A DNA stretch of 64,000 nucleotides from positions 372,001-436,000 of the forward strand of contig NZ_CP143867.1 of the NCBI RefSeq assembly GCF_036416795.1, read 5' to 3'. The notes beneath the pieces are model-generated. The model was not told the origin of the DNA and made no database searches. It saw nothing but the letters and a program-made list of their open reading frames with translations. The DNA comes from Bacteroides sp. MSB163 (GTDB lineage: Bacteria; Bacteroidota; Bacteroidia; Bacteroidales; Bacteroidaceae). Each line of letters opens with the position of its first letter. The first letter of the stretch is position 1. Positions 17,527 to 26,246 of the stretch are shown piece by piece. The position numbers and the translations under genes are program-made.

Positions 17527-17651
17527 TCTTGATTTGTTTTTTAAATGTTACTACTAAAAAAAATCTTCATTACGGATTAGCCACCCCGGACAAAGGTGGA
17601 TTAACTCGCTCTGAATTAATTGCTTATCCTTATTAGATAATAATCGGCTTG

Positions 17652-17683
17652 CAAAGGTACGGATTTTCCCAAAACTGGCAAAC
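17652..17683 (-). promoter_or_regulatory. Promoter of rplM (-33 TTTG, -7 TACCTTTG)
   Basis: On the minus strand TTTG (plus 17679-17682) is followed by 19 bp and TACCTTTG (plus 17652-17659). This matches the Bacteroidota consensus in both boxes and spacing. The transcript would start near 17645. Confidence 0.75.
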
Positions 17684-17744
17684 GTTTTCTTCTTTTTTTT
17701 AAAGAAGCTGACTATCAATCACAAGCAATGTTAGGACACAAAAC

Positions 17745-17795
17745 AAGCAATGTTCCCATGCAAAAGATTGCTTGCTTTGCATCGGAACATTGCTT
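17745..17795. repeat. 20-bp inverted repeat downstream of the lipocalin-like gene
   Basis: AAGCAATGTTCCCATGCAAA (17745-17764) pairs with 17776-17795 at 19 of 20 positions around an 11-nt loop. A further direct copy of CAAGCAATGTT lies at about 17722. On the minus strand the hairpin is followed by GTTTTGTG, a weak T-run, so it may end the 17840-18331 gene; the length is unusual for a simple terminator. Confidence 0.65.
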
Positions 17796-17839
17796 ATTAT
17801 GACTATGCCTGGATTTACTTTATATCCGGAAAGCCCGTT

Positions 17840-18331
17840 TTAACGAACAATATCTTCAGGGAATACAGACGGCATCGTTACCCGCTTCCAGGTTTCATGA
17901 TACCAACAGTTCAATTCATTGCCGTTCAAATCTTTAGAAATAAAATATTTCAGATGCATAAGCCCGCCTTCTCCCATCTCAAACTCCAGGACATTATCTT
18001 TATTATCCAGCATGGGCAGGTGAATATTCTTCTCAATACTTTCCCGATAGCTATTGTCCGTCAGCTGGATATAGGTACCATATCCGGTGATTATAGCATC
18101 TTTGCCGGGAATAAGAGTGAAATTGACGATACGCCCGTCATCGCTCAATACCTTGAATGTATTACTGGGCTTCAAAGTACCGGGAACATCCGGAATTTCG
18201 GATACATAGTGACACAGCTGCCAGATACCTTTCAAATCCGCAGGTTTGAAACTCGCCTTCTTCTGCGCTGTCGCTCCTGTTACCGCCAACAGCACTGCTG
18301 CCAACATGGTAATGAAATACTTCTTCTTCAT
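17840..18331 (-). CDS. Small exported lipocalin-like protein (DUF4488-type)
   Basis: The start at 18331 is chosen because it gives [23 protein letters not shown], a clear signal peptide. An upstream in-frame ATG at 18373 adds a non-signal leader. The mature part of about 140 residues begins with the [13 protein letters not shown] pattern typical of lipocalin-like Bacteroides families and runs through beta-strand motifs ([25 protein letters not shown]). I think it belongs to DUF4488, but that name is from memory. Its function is unknown. It lies alone between the asnS terminator and the rplM promoter. Confidence 0.65.
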   Translation of the reverse strand: MKKKYFITMLAAVLLAVTGATAQKKASFKPADLKGIWQLCHYVSEIPDVPGTLKPSNTFKVLSDDGRIVNFTLIPGKDAIITGYGTYIQLTDNSYRESIEKNIHLPMLDNKDNVLEFEMGEGGLMHLKYFISKDLNGNELNCWYHETWKRVTMPSVFPEDIVR

Positions 18332-18413
18332 GTTCGTATATATTTGGTTAACGTATAGGCATCTGGCTGTCACAAATATAAGTAATTATTTTAATATTAT
18401 AACAATTTATTAG

Positions 18414-18449
18414 TAAAAAAAGAGCCCGCACAAGAAGATTGTGCGGGCT
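18414..18449 (-). terminator. Rho-independent terminator of asnS
   Basis: AGCCCGCACAA pairs perfectly with TTGTGCGGGCT around GAAGA. On the minus strand the stem is followed by a run of seven Ts. It ends the rluB-like/asnS transcript. Confidence 0.9.
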
Positions 18450-18472
18450 ACTTCACTTATTTATTTTAAAAG

Positions 18473-19876
18473 CTAGAACTCTGCATTACGTGGCGTACGC
18501 GGAAAAGGTATTACGTCACGAATATTCGCCATACCCGTCACAAACAAAAGCAAGCGTTCAAAGCCCAGACCAAAACCAGAGTGAGGGCACGTACCGAACT
18601 TACGGGTATCAAGATACCACCACATATCCTTCATCGGAATATGCATTTCGTCAATACGCGTCAACAACTTGTTGTAGTCCGCTTCACGTTCGGAGCCACC
18701 GATAATCTCACCAATCTTCGGAAATAATACGTCCATTGCACGTACAGTTTTACCATCTTCGTTCTGCTTCATGTAGAACGCTTTGATTTCCTTCGGATAG
18801 TCAGTCAGGATAACCGGACGTTTGAAGTGTTCTTCCACGAGATAACGTTCGTGCTCGGAAGCCAGGTCCACACCCCAGTATACCGGGAATTCAAACTTAT
18901 GACCTTTGGCAACAGCCTCTTCCAGTATCTTGATGCCATCCGTATAAGACAAACGTACGAAGGATTCTTTCAATACACTTTGCAGACGTTCAATCAAGCC
19001 TTTGTCAAACATATCGTTAAGGAACTTCACGTCGTCAGCACAGTTATCCAAAGCCCACTTCACACAGAATTTGATAAACTCTTCTGCCAGATCCATGTTG
19101 TCCGTAATGTCGTTGAACGCAACTTCCGGTTCCACCATCCAGAACTCAGCCAAATGGCGTGGAGTATTGGAGTTTTCTGCACGAAATGTAGGACCAAACG
19201 TATAAATAGCGCCCAGCGCCGTAGCAGCAAGTTCACCTTCCAACTGTCCGGAAACCGTCAGACTGGCTTGCTTACCAAAGAAGTCGTCATCATAAATGAT
19301 GGAACCGGCTTCATCCTTCTTCAAATCATAAAGGTTCTTCGTCGTTACCTGGAACATCTGTCCGGCACCTTCACAGTCAGAAGCCGTGATGATAGGTGTA
19401 TGGAAATAAACGAAACCTTTCTGATGAAAGAAAGTATGGATAGCTATCGCCATGTTATGACGAATGCGGAACACTGCACCGAAAGTATTCGTACGGGGAC
19501 GCAGGTGAGCAATCTCACGCAGGAACTCCAGCGTATGACCTTTCTTCTGCAAAGGATATGTATTATCACAAGTACCCAGCACTTCAATCTCACGAGCCTG
19601 AATCTCAGCCTTCTGACCGGAGCCTACTGACTCCGTCAATTCACCGTTCACACTCAGACAGGCACCGGTGGTAATATCTTTCAGCATCTCTTCATCAAAG
19701 TTTGCCAAATCTACTACGACCTGCACATTATTTATTGTAGAACCGTCATTCAGGGCGATAAAATTAACTTGTTTACTACCTCTGCGGGTACGAACCCAGC
19801 CTTTCACGTTGACCATAGCGCCGAAATCTTCGCGCTTCAACACGTCAACAATCTTTGTTCTACTAATCTTTTCCAT
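18473..19876 (-). CDS. asnS: Asparaginyl-tRNA synthetase
   Basis: The 467-residue class IIb synthetase has an N-terminal OB-fold anticodon-binding domain ([25 protein letters not shown] region) and the catalytic motifs: [21 protein letters not shown] (motif 2 area, split here by its loop) and [29 protein letters not shown] (motif 3, with GFGLGFERL). It charges tRNA-Asn directly. It is 28 bp behind the pseudouridine synthase gene, so the two probably form one transcript, ending at the terminator at 18414-18449. Confidence 0.96.
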   Translation of the reverse strand: MEKISRTKIVDVLKREDFGAMVNVKGWVRTRRGSKQVNFIALNDGSTINNVQVVVDLANFDEEMLKDITTGACLSVNGELTESVGSGQKAEIQAREIEVLGTCDNTYPLQKKGHTLEFLREIAHLRPRTNTFGAVFRIRHNMAIAIHTFFHQKGFVYFHTPIITASDCEGAGQMFQVTTKNLYDLKKDEAGSIIYDDDFFGKQASLTVSGQLEGELAATALGAIYTFGPTFRAENSNTPRHLAEFWMVEPEVAFNDITDNMDLAEEFIKFCVKWALDNCADDVKFLNDMFDKGLIERLQSVLKESFVRLSYTDGIKILEEAVAKGHKFEFPVYWGVDLASEHERYLVEEHFKRPVILTDYPKEIKAFYMKQNEDGKTVRAMDVLFPKIGEIIGGSEREADYNKLLTRIDEMHIPMKDMWWYLDTRKFGTCPHSGFGLGFERLLLFVTGMANIRDVIPFPRTPRNAEF

Positions 19877-19904
19877 AAATTTGTGTTAAACCTATATTAT
19901 ATAA

Positions 19905-21383
19905 TTACTCAAAAGAGCCCATGCGCAGGTAGTTTACTTCCTGTTCGCTCAAATAGCGCCATTCACCACGACGTAAGCCTTTCTTAGTCAGTCCGGCAAA
20001 GAATACGCGGTCGAGTTTTACTACTTTGTAACCTAGTGACTCAAATATACGACGAACAATACGGTTCTTACCTGAGTGGATTTCAATACCCACTTCATCC
20101 CGTCTAACATCATCCGTATAACTGATAGCATCTGCATGGATTTCACCGTCATCCAACTGAATACCGGCTGCAATCTGCTCCATATCAGCTTTCGTCACAT
20201 TTTTATCTGTATGTACGTGATAAATCTTCTTCTTCAGGAACTTCGGATGTGTCAGTTTGGAAGCCAGGTCACCGTCGTTCGTCAGCAACAACACACCTGT
20301 AGTATTACGGTCCAGACGACCTACCGGATAAATACGCTCATTGCAAGCCCCTTTCACCAAATCCATCACTGTACGACGTGCCTGTGGATCATCCGAGGTA
20401 GTCACAGTATCTTTCGGCTTATTCAGCAAGATATAAATCTTACGTTCAATGCTCACCATCTGATCGTGGAACTTCACTTCGTCAGCACGTTTGATCTTAG
20501 TTCCGAGTTCTGTAACCACTACTCCATTTACTGAAACCACACCTGCCGTGATGAACTCATCTGCCTCACGACGAGAGCAGACACCTGCATTAGCCAAGAA
20601 CTTGTTCAAACGGATCGGCTCATTAGGATCCGTAAACTGTTCCTTATATTCTATCTGTTTCTTACGGCTGTACTTTGCATTCGGATCATAATCCGGCGTA
20701 CGGCGCTGTTGGGGACGACCATATCCGCCTCTTCCACCATCTGGATTGAAGCGTGGACGCTGCGGGCGGTCGCCATAAGAAGAACCTCCATAAGAAGAGC
20801 CACCATAAGGACGTTGTGGACGATCACCACCATCACCGCTATTATAGCGAGGACGATAAGGACGGTCGTTGTTATAAGAACGCTGTCCGTCACCACTATT
20901 GAAACGCGGGCGTTGGGGACGGTCACCAAAAGAAGAGCCTCCATAAGAAGGACGCTGCGGACGATCACCACCATCACCGCTATTATAGCGAGGACGATAA
21001 GGACGGTCACCACCACTGTTATTTCCATAAGAAGGACGCTGCGGACGATCGCCGCCTTCACGATTATAGGACGGACGATCACCATAAGAACGTTGCGGAC
21101 GATCGCCACCCTCACGATTGTAAGACGGACGGTCACCATAAGAACGTTGCGGACGGTCACCACCTTCAGCATTAGGGTTAAAGCGCGGGCGATACGGGCG
21201 ATCACTGCTGTAAGCACGCTGTGGGCGTTCGCCACTCTCGCTGTTAAAACGCGGACGATAGGGTCGGTCACCACCTTCACGGTTGTAAGACGGACGGCTG
21301 TAATTGTTTTCTCTTTCAAATCTGTTGCCTGAATTCTCCTCACTGGAAGAATCGTCACGCCAATTTTCGTTTTCTGTACTCAT
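19905..21383 (-). CDS. rluB: rRNA pseudouridine synthase (RluB/RsuA family) with Arg/Gly-rich repeat domain
   Basis: The C-terminal half is a standard RluB-type enzyme: an S4 RNA-binding domain (IRLNKFLANAGVCSRREADEF, about residues 257-300) and the catalytic motif GRLDRNTTGVLLLTNDGDL, whose Asp attacks the target uridine. The N-terminal 235 residues are extraordinary: tandem units such as YNREGGDRPQRSYGDRPS and YRPRYNSGDGGDRPQRP, rich in Arg, Gly, Asp, Pro, Tyr and Ser. They look like eukaryotic RGG-type disordered RNA-binding tails. The DNA is repetitive there, so copy number may vary between strains. Subfamily assignment (RluB rather than RluE or RluF) is moderate. Confidence 0.85.
   Translation of the reverse strand: MSTENENWRDDSSSEENSGNRFERENNYSRPSYNREGGDRPYRPRFNSESGERPQRAYSSDRPYRPRFNPNAEGGDRPQRSYGDRPSYNREGGDRPQRSYGDRPSYNREGGDRPQRPSYGNNSGGDRPYRPRYNSGDGGDRPQRPSYGGSSFGDRPQRPRFNSGDGQRSYNNDRPYRPRYNSGDGGDRPQRPYGGSSYGGSSYGDRPQRPRFNPDGGRGGYGRPQQRRTPDYDPNAKYSRKKQIEYKEQFTDPNEPIRLNKFLANAGVCSRREADEFITAGVVSVNGVVVTELGTKIKRADEVKFHDQMVSIERKIYILLNKPKDTVTTSDDPQARRTVMDLVKGACNERIYPVGRLDRNTTGVLLLTNDGDLASKLTHPKFLKKKIYHVHTDKNVTKADMEQIAAGIQLDDGEIHADAISYTDDVRRDEVGIEIHSGKNRIVRRIFESLGYKVVKLDRVFFAGLTKKGLRRGEWRYLSEQEVNYLRMGSFE
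20690..21300 (-). repeat. Tandem coding repeats in the pseudouridine synthase head
   Basis: The stretch repeats variants of a roughly 36-60 bp unit coding GGDRPQR(P/S)YG-type peptides at least ten times. Some blocks, such as GGACGATCACCACC (plus strand), recur almost exactly. Slippage or recombination could change the number of units. Confidence 0.75.
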
Positions 21384-21527
21384 TGTTTTATTCGAATAAA
21401 ATTAAACGTTGGCCTCACGGCCATTCTATTATCACTCTTATACCTTTATTATATATGTATACTATATTAACAATCGCCGGATTTAAAATGTTGCCTTCAT
21501 TATACAGCTAAATTTAATGTTTCTATC

Positions 21528-22874
21528 TTAGATTCCTGTATATGTATGAGGAGTAATCACACGTAATTCTTTCTTTATTTCCTCATCTACATTCAATCCT
21601 TCAATAAATTCCTTTATAGAAGCCTCCGTAATAGCCTGATTAGTGCGGGTCAAGGCCTTCAACGCCTCGTACGGATGCGGATATGCTTCACGGCGCAGAA
21701 TTGTCTGAATAGCCTCAGCTACCACGCTCCAGCAATTATCCAGATCGCGATAGATAGCCGTTTCGTTCAGCAACAATTTACGCAAGCCTTTCAATGAGCT
21801 CTGAATGGCAATTACGATATGCCCGAAGGGAACGCCTACGTTACGCAATACGGTAGAATCCGTCAGGTCACGTTGTAAGCGGGACACAGGCAGTTTCACC
21901 GACAGATGTTCCAGGATGGCACTTGCCACACCCAGATTACCTTCCGCATTTTCAAAGTCAATCGGATTCACTTTGTGCGGCATGGCGCTGGAACCTACTT
22001 CACCGGCTTTAATCTTCTGCTTGAAATATTCCATGGAAATATATTGCCAGAAGTCACGGTTCATATCGATCATTACCGTATTTATACGCTTCATAGCATC
22101 AAATACAGCAGACAGATTATCATAATTAGAAATCTGCGTAGTATATTCTTCACGTTCCAAACCCAGTTTTTCAGCAACAAACCGGTTACCAAATGCTTTC
22201 CAGTCGAACTCCGGATAAGCCACATGATGCGCATTGTAATTTCCGGTAGCACCACCGAACTTGGCAGTAAGCGGACAAGACTTCAAAATAGCCAGCTGGC
22301 GTTCAAGACGATATACAAATACCATTACCTCTTTTCCCAAGCGAGTGGGTGAAGCCGGTTGACCGTGTGTCTTGGCAAGCATAGGAATAGCCGTCCATTC
22401 TTCCGCATACGTACGAAGCTGCGCAATCAGTTCCTCTATTTGCGGATAATAAACCTGTTCCAAAGCCTCTTTGATAGACAAAGGAACGGAAGTATTATTG
22501 ATATCCTGTGAAGTCAGTCCGAAATGAATAAACTCTTTGTAGTCATCCATTCCACCCATTTTATCAAACTCTTCTTTCAGGAAGTATTCTACGGCTTTTA
22601 CATCATGGTTCGTTACGCCCTCAATATCTTTGATACGCTGCGCGTCAGCTTCAGAGAAGTTACGATAGATATTTCTTAATGTTTCAAATACGTTTTTGTC
22701 TACGCCTTTTAATTGCGGCAAAGGCAATTCGCACAAGGTAATGAAGTATTCCACTTCCACTTGCACACGGTATTTTATCAAGGCAAATTCCGAGAAGTAA
22801 GCTGCCAAAGCATCTGTTTTTCCTCTGTATCGACCATCAATCGGAGAGATAGCAGTAAGTAAATCAAGTTCCAT
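21528..22874 (-). CDS. purB: Adenylosuccinate lyase
   Basis: The 448-residue protein starts MELDLLTAISPIDGRYRGKT and carries the fumarase/aspartase-superfamily signature GSSAMPHKVNPIDFENAEGN, whose flexible loop contains the catalytic Ser. LTSQDINNTS and KTHGQPASPTRLGKE provide the other active-site residues. It acts twice in purine synthesis, cleaving SAICAR and adenylosuccinate. It resembles the E. coli-type PurB. A Bacteroidota -7 box lies about 30 bp upstream. Confidence 0.96.
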   Translation of the reverse strand: MELDLLTAISPIDGRYRGKTDALAAYFSEFALIKYRVQVEVEYFITLCELPLPQLKGVDKNVFETLRNIYRNFSEADAQRIKDIEGVTNHDVKAVEYFLKEEFDKMGGMDDYKEFIHFGLTSQDINNTSVPLSIKEALEQVYYPQIEELIAQLRTYAEEWTAIPMLAKTHGQPASPTRLGKEVMVFVYRLERQLAILKSCPLTAKFGGATGNYNAHHVAYPEFDWKAFGNRFVAEKLGLEREEYTTQISNYDNLSAVFDAMKRINTVMIDMNRDFWQYISMEYFKQKIKAGEVGSSAMPHKVNPIDFENAEGNLGVASAILEHLSVKLPVSRLQRDLTDSTVLRNVGVPFGHIVIAIQSSLKGLRKLLLNETAIYRDLDNCWSVVAEAIQTILRREAYPHPYEALKALTRTNQAITEASIKEFIEGLNVDEEIKKELRVITPHTYTGI

Positions 22875-22902
22875 ACGTGTATATTAGATAATTATCGAGC
22901 CG

Positions 22903-22910
22903 CAAAATTA
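22903..22910 (-). promoter_or_regulatory. Probable -7 box (TAATTTTG) of purB
   Basis: Plus CAAAATTA is TAATTTTG on the minus strand and matches TAnnTTTG, 29 bp upstream of the purB ATG. Confidence 0.5.
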
Positions 22911-23026
22911 GCTTTTTTTTCTGAGTAATAAGCCATAAAGGGGAAAGAAAGTTAAGTAAGGAAGTTAACAGATAAAAAAATAGCCTCACAATAGCTTGCA
23001 AGACCACTCATCATAAAAATCAAATG

Positions 23027-23101
23027 TGGGCGCTGAGGGATTCGAACCCCCGACCCTCTGGGTGTAAACCAGATGCTCTGAACCAGCTGAGCTAAGCGCC
23101 C
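23027..23101 (-). tRNA. tRNA-Val (anticodon TAC), copy 2
   Basis: The 75-nt gene folds into a full cloverleaf: acceptor GGGCGCT, D-arm GCTCAGCTGGTTCAGAGC, anticodon arm CTGGTTTACACCCAG with anticodon TAC, T-loop GGTTCGAATCC and discriminator A. The 3' CCA is not encoded. It is identical to the copy at 23131-23205, which precedes it by 29 bp on the same transcript. Confidence 0.95.
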
Positions 23102-23130
23102 TTTTGTCCGAAAGTGTGCGGTTTTTAGTG

Positions 23131-23205
23131 TGGGCGCTGAGGGATTCGAACCCCCGACCCTCTGGGTGTAAACCAGATGCTCTGAACCAGCTGAGCTAAG
23201 CGCCC
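23131..23205 (-). tRNA. tRNA-Val (anticodon TAC), copy 1
   Basis: Same sequence and structure as the neighbouring gene, with anticodon TAC and no encoded CCA. It is the first of two tandem identical valine tRNAs and lies 25 bp downstream of a consensus promoter. Confidence 0.95.
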
Positions 23206-23230
23206 GTACACTTTCGTTTCAAAAGCGATG

Positions 23231-23261
23231 CAAAGGTACAGCTTATTTTGAAATTACCAAA
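23231..23261 (-). promoter_or_regulatory. Promoter of the tRNA-Val pair (-33 TTTG, -7 TACCTTTG)
   Basis: On the minus strand TTTG (plus 23258-23261), 19 bp and TACCTTTG (plus 23231-23238) match the consensus in sequence and spacing, as for rplM. Confidence 0.75.
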
Positions 23262-23381
23262 ACAATTGCGAACTATTTTCTAAGAAAAATATACAGAAAG
23301 ATATATACTGATTGAAATTCAGCAATTTAACAAAGAAACTTTTTTTCATCATCTACGAACCGGTGATATAGAAGCACACCG

Positions 23382-23948
23382 TCATTCCGATATATTCCTT
23401 CTGATCACCTTCGCCGGATTTCCTACCGCCACACTATCATCGGGTATATTTTTCGTCACCACACTTCCGGCCCCAATAATACAGCGATCACCAATTGTTA
23501 CGCCGGGACAAATTACAGTACCACCGCCAATCCAGCAATCCTCTCCTATCGTCACCGGATAGGCATATTCCTTCGGAGTACGACGTTCTATATAATCCAT
23601 CGGATGTTGTGGAGTATAAATCTGTACACAAGGTCCCACTAATGTATGGGCACCAATCGTGATATAACCTCCGTCCAGAAAAGTACAATTTGCATTCACA
23701 AATACGTGTTCACCCAGACGGATACCATCCCCATGATCGCAATGGAAAGGCGGGCACACAACGGATGTCTCCGGTATTCCCGGTATCAGGTCTTCCAACA
23801 ATCCTCTGTAAGCCTCATCGTAAGTACTCAGTTTCCGCATTCTTGCCAGCAACTTCTTGGCATATTCAAACTTTGCCTGTACTTCCGGGGCAGACATATC
23901 CGCCAGTTGCGAACTACGCATTTTCTCTACTTCATTCATATATTTCAA
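23382..23948 (-). CDS. Sugar O-acetyltransferase (maltose acetyltransferase/NodL type)
   Basis: The 188-residue protein has the left-handed beta-helix hexapeptide repeats of the LbH family (HVFVNANCTFLDGG, ITIGAHTLVGPCVQIY, VTIGEDCWIGGGTVICPGV, TIGDRCIIGAGSVV). The N-terminal MAC-type helical segment and the catalytic His in the PQHPMD loop are those of maltose or galactoside acetyltransferases. It transfers acetyl from acetyl-CoA to a sugar hydroxyl; the sugar here is unknown. The first ATG (23948) is used; ATG at residue 4 is an alternative. It is a single gene, divergent from the zinc-protease-like pair. Confidence 0.85.
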   Translation of the reverse strand: MKYMNEVEKMRSSQLADMSAPEVQAKFEYAKKLLARMRKLSTYDEAYRGLLEDLIPGIPETSVVCPPFHCDHGDGIRLGEHVFVNANCTFLDGGYITIGAHTLVGPCVQIYTPQHPMDYIERRTPKEYAYPVTIGEDCWIGGGTVICPGVTIGDRCIIGAGSVVTKNIPDDSVAVGNPAKVIRRNISE

Positions 23949-24274
23949 TTACCAGATTATACTCTCAAAAGCGTAATTATTCACCCTTTCGCCATTACAC
24001 TTTCCACAAAAATAGATATTTATTCCAAACAGCCAACCATACTGATAAAAAGAAACAGTAAATGTTTTCAAAAGAATCGCAGCTATACTATTTTATATAC
24101 AAAAAATATTCGTATATTTATTGCAATTTAAACAGAAACAAGCATTCGCAATAAAACTATTTTAAAGACAAACTGGGAAGTTCCCGCACTTTTTTCTTTT
24201 ATCAAGAAGAAAGAATCATAATAATACTGCTCTGAGAACTGACAGTACAGTGTATTACCTTCAAATTTTGTATT
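23949..24274. other. Divergent intergenic region, no gene seen
   Basis: This 326-bp AT-rich spacer separates the acetyltransferase from the zincin lipoprotein gene. The only promoter-like element is TATATTTA at 24113-24120 (one mismatch to TAnnTTTG), which would give a leader of about 150 nt for the plus-strand pair. I see no hairpin, tRNA or long repeat. Confidence 0.5.
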
Positions 24275-25612
24275 ATGAAAATGACGAAACTAATTTATTT
24301 ATCTGCTGTACCACTACTAGTGGCTTCATGTATTAGCGAAGAAGTACCTATTACAGATGCATCTGATCACTTCTTCAAAGTTTCCGCTGCCAACCCAGAC
24401 ATTCAGCAAATTGTTTTCCTGCTAAAACAAAAAAATGATTCAGTGGAATTTACCTCTAAGTTTATTAATGCTTATGGTTACCCAATGTGGGAGAATGCTC
24501 GATCTTTCCGTGAAAACGGGCGTAAAGTATACGCAATTCCGGTGAAGAATTTAAATTCTAACAAAGAAATTGAAGCAATCTGGTATTTTTCAATTGGCAG
24601 GATACGTACCCATTACCACATCTATACTCGTAAAATGGCAGATGTCATAACCCGCCAAATAGGAAATGAAGTTGAGCAAACTTGGATGTTTGATTACTTT
24701 ACTCAATATGCTCTACATAAGCAACCAGTAAGTGGACTTACTTTTATAAACAATAAGGCGACCATAAATACACGAAGCTGGGATTGGGATTCGGAAGAAA
24801 ATTGCGAACTTATCTATACCGCTGAATGTGGTCCCTATGAATATGATACTTATTACTGCTGGACTGAGGAAAGATTGCGTGAAGATCGTGACACTGATGA
24901 ATTAATTGATGGAGATGGCAATGGCGAGGGAGGAGATTTAGACTGGGGTGATGGAGGCAGCAACAACTCCAGCAAGAAGGACACCCCTAGAGCCAAGGCA
25001 ATATTCCGTAACTCTAACATGACAGAAGAAAATTGGATAATAATAGAGAATATGCTTGATAAGATTGTAGAAGACTGTATGGGAGAAGCATTATATAATG
25101 AATTAACAAATTTGCTCAATGGAAAAACCTTAAGCATTCAATTTGGAGCAAGTACGACGGGTTCTTTCGGTTACCAAGGAGAATCAACAGGAATATGTCT
25201 TGGCAGGCAGATGGAAAGCAATCAGCTTTTTCATGAAATGATGCATGCTTACCGAGCTTATCAAGAAACCACTGCGTCATACAAAGAATCAACTCTGAAT
25301 GGAGAAATAGAAGCATGGTACGCACAATATCTTTACACGAGCAACTTACCAGAATATAAAGACAGTAAGTGGGAAGACAGGGACAATACAGACCCCCGTC
25401 GCAGAAGAATAAAAAGTTTAACGAATTACATTGATAATAAAGGGAATTTACTTCCCGGAGTGAATCGTACCGATTTAGAAAATAAAATAAAAGATGATAT
25501 CGTCCCTACTTTCCATAAGTATCACTACACAGCGGATAAATACCCCTTCGAATATAACCGACCGGGATTAGAGAATTTTAAATGTATAAACAAGCTAACA
25601 ATAAATTGCTGA
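24275..25612 (+). CDS. Lipoprotein with HExxH motif (putative zinc metalloprotease)
   Basis: The 445-residue protein has a lipoprotein signal (LSAVPLLVASC, lipidated Cys about residue 19). Two parts are visible. The first 190 residues are a strand-rich domain of unknown type. They are joined by an extremely acidic Gly/Asp linker at about residues 205-235 (ELIDGDGNGEGGDLDWGDGG), which could bind calcium, to a C-terminal part with LFHEMMHAYRAYQE. There His320-Glu321-x-x-His324 is the classic zinc protease motif and Glu344 or Glu346 (NGEIEAW) is a plausible third ligand. The family is unknown to me. It is followed after 2 bp by a second exported protein, and the two form an operon. Confidence 0.7.
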   Translation: MKMTKLIYLSAVPLLVASCISEEVPITDASDHFFKVSAANPDIQQIVFLLKQKNDSVEFTSKFINAYGYPMWENARSFRENGRKVYAIPVKNLNSNKEIEAIWYFSIGRIRTHYHIYTRKMADVITRQIGNEVEQTWMFDYFTQYALHKQPVSGLTFINNKATINTRSWDWDSEENCELIYTAECGPYEYDTYYCWTEERLREDRDTDELIDGDGNGEGGDLDWGDGGSNNSSKKDTPRAKAIFRNSNMTEENWIIIENMLDKIVEDCMGEALYNELTNLLNGKTLSIQFGASTTGSFGYQGESTGICLGRQMESNQLFHEMMHAYRAYQETTASYKESTLNGEIEAWYAQYLYTSNLPEYKDSKWEDRDNTDPRRRRIKSLTNYIDNKGNLLPGVNRTDLENKIKDDIVPTFHKYHYTADKYPFEYNRPGLENFKCINKLTINC

Positions 25613-25614
25613 TT

Positions 25615-26154
25615 ATGAAAACTATATTCTTTTTTATATGCATATCACTTTGTAGTACATATATATATGCACAGACAAATTATTATGCTGTAACTAAAAC
25701 ATTCAATGAAAATGGTTACACCTACCAATGCGATGTGGCAGCGTCAAAGACAGTCACACTCTATAACAAGAGTAACAAATTACTCTTTACCACTCAAAGT
25801 TACAAAAATACAGGAGAAACTTTCTCACAAACAGATGAAGGTATCGTTTTACTCCAATATGACGCATGGACACGAGCAGAGCGCCTTTCCATTGTAAATG
25901 CTGCATTTTCCGCTAGTGAAAAGCAAAGAGTAAAAGGCCACGAACTCATAATAACAATGTGCATAAATTCAGATACCGGCAAGGTTGATGAGGTCGAATT
26001 TTCTTTCATGAACTTCGGTACTTATGCCACAATCCCTATCTCTGTTTACCGTAAAATCGAAACAGATTTGAAAGAAAAGGTCTGGTATATCCCTACTGAA
26101 GAGGGCAAAAAATTAAATTATATATACTATTGGTGGGCACAAGAGCCCCAATAA
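25615..26154 (+). CDS. Small exported protein, partner of the zincin lipoprotein (possibly DUF5043)
   Basis: The start at 25615 is chosen over the in-frame ATG at 25582. It follows the upstream stop by 2 bp and gives a signal peptide (MKTIFFFICISLCSTYIYAQ). The mature part of about 160 residues has strand-rich segments, and ELIITMCINSDTGKVDEVEF and YRKIETDLKEKVWY resemble TonB C-terminal-like or DUF5043 domains. The name is tentative. Tight coupling with the zincin gene suggests a shared function such as inhibitor, chaperone or substrate, but this is only inference. Confidence 0.6.
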   Translation: MKTIFFFICISLCSTYIYAQTNYYAVTKTFNENGYTYQCDVAASKTVTLYNKSNKLLFTTQSYKNTGETFSQTDEGIVLLQYDAWTRAERLSIVNAAFSASEKQRVKGHELIITMCINSDTGKVDEVEFSFMNFGTYATIPISVYRKIETDLKEKVWYIPTEEGKKLNYIYYWWAQEPQ

Positions 26155-26197
26155 TAAGCCTTATAGTCAGTGATAGCGCCAGAAAAAAACTAAAGAT

Positions 26198-26235
26198 AAA
26201 AAAAGGAGGACACTTTCGAGCATCCTCCTTTTTAT
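26198..26235. terminator. Bidirectional terminator between the exported-protein pair and carB
   Basis: AAAAAGGAGGA pairs with TCCTCCTTTTT (26223-26233) around a 12-nt loop. A-run and T-run on either side allow use by both convergent transcripts. Confidence 0.9.
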
Positions 26236-26246
26236 TTCCTCTTCAG

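Noticed and set aside
20690..21300. CRISPR-like regular repeats
   Set aside because: The repeats are coding, vary in length and have no unique spacers; no cas genes nearby.
20709..21332. Plus-strand 207-codon frame rich in Thr, Arg and Ile opposite the pseudouridine synthase repeats
   Set aside because: It is the complement of the repetitive coding DNA; there is no start signal or protein similarity.
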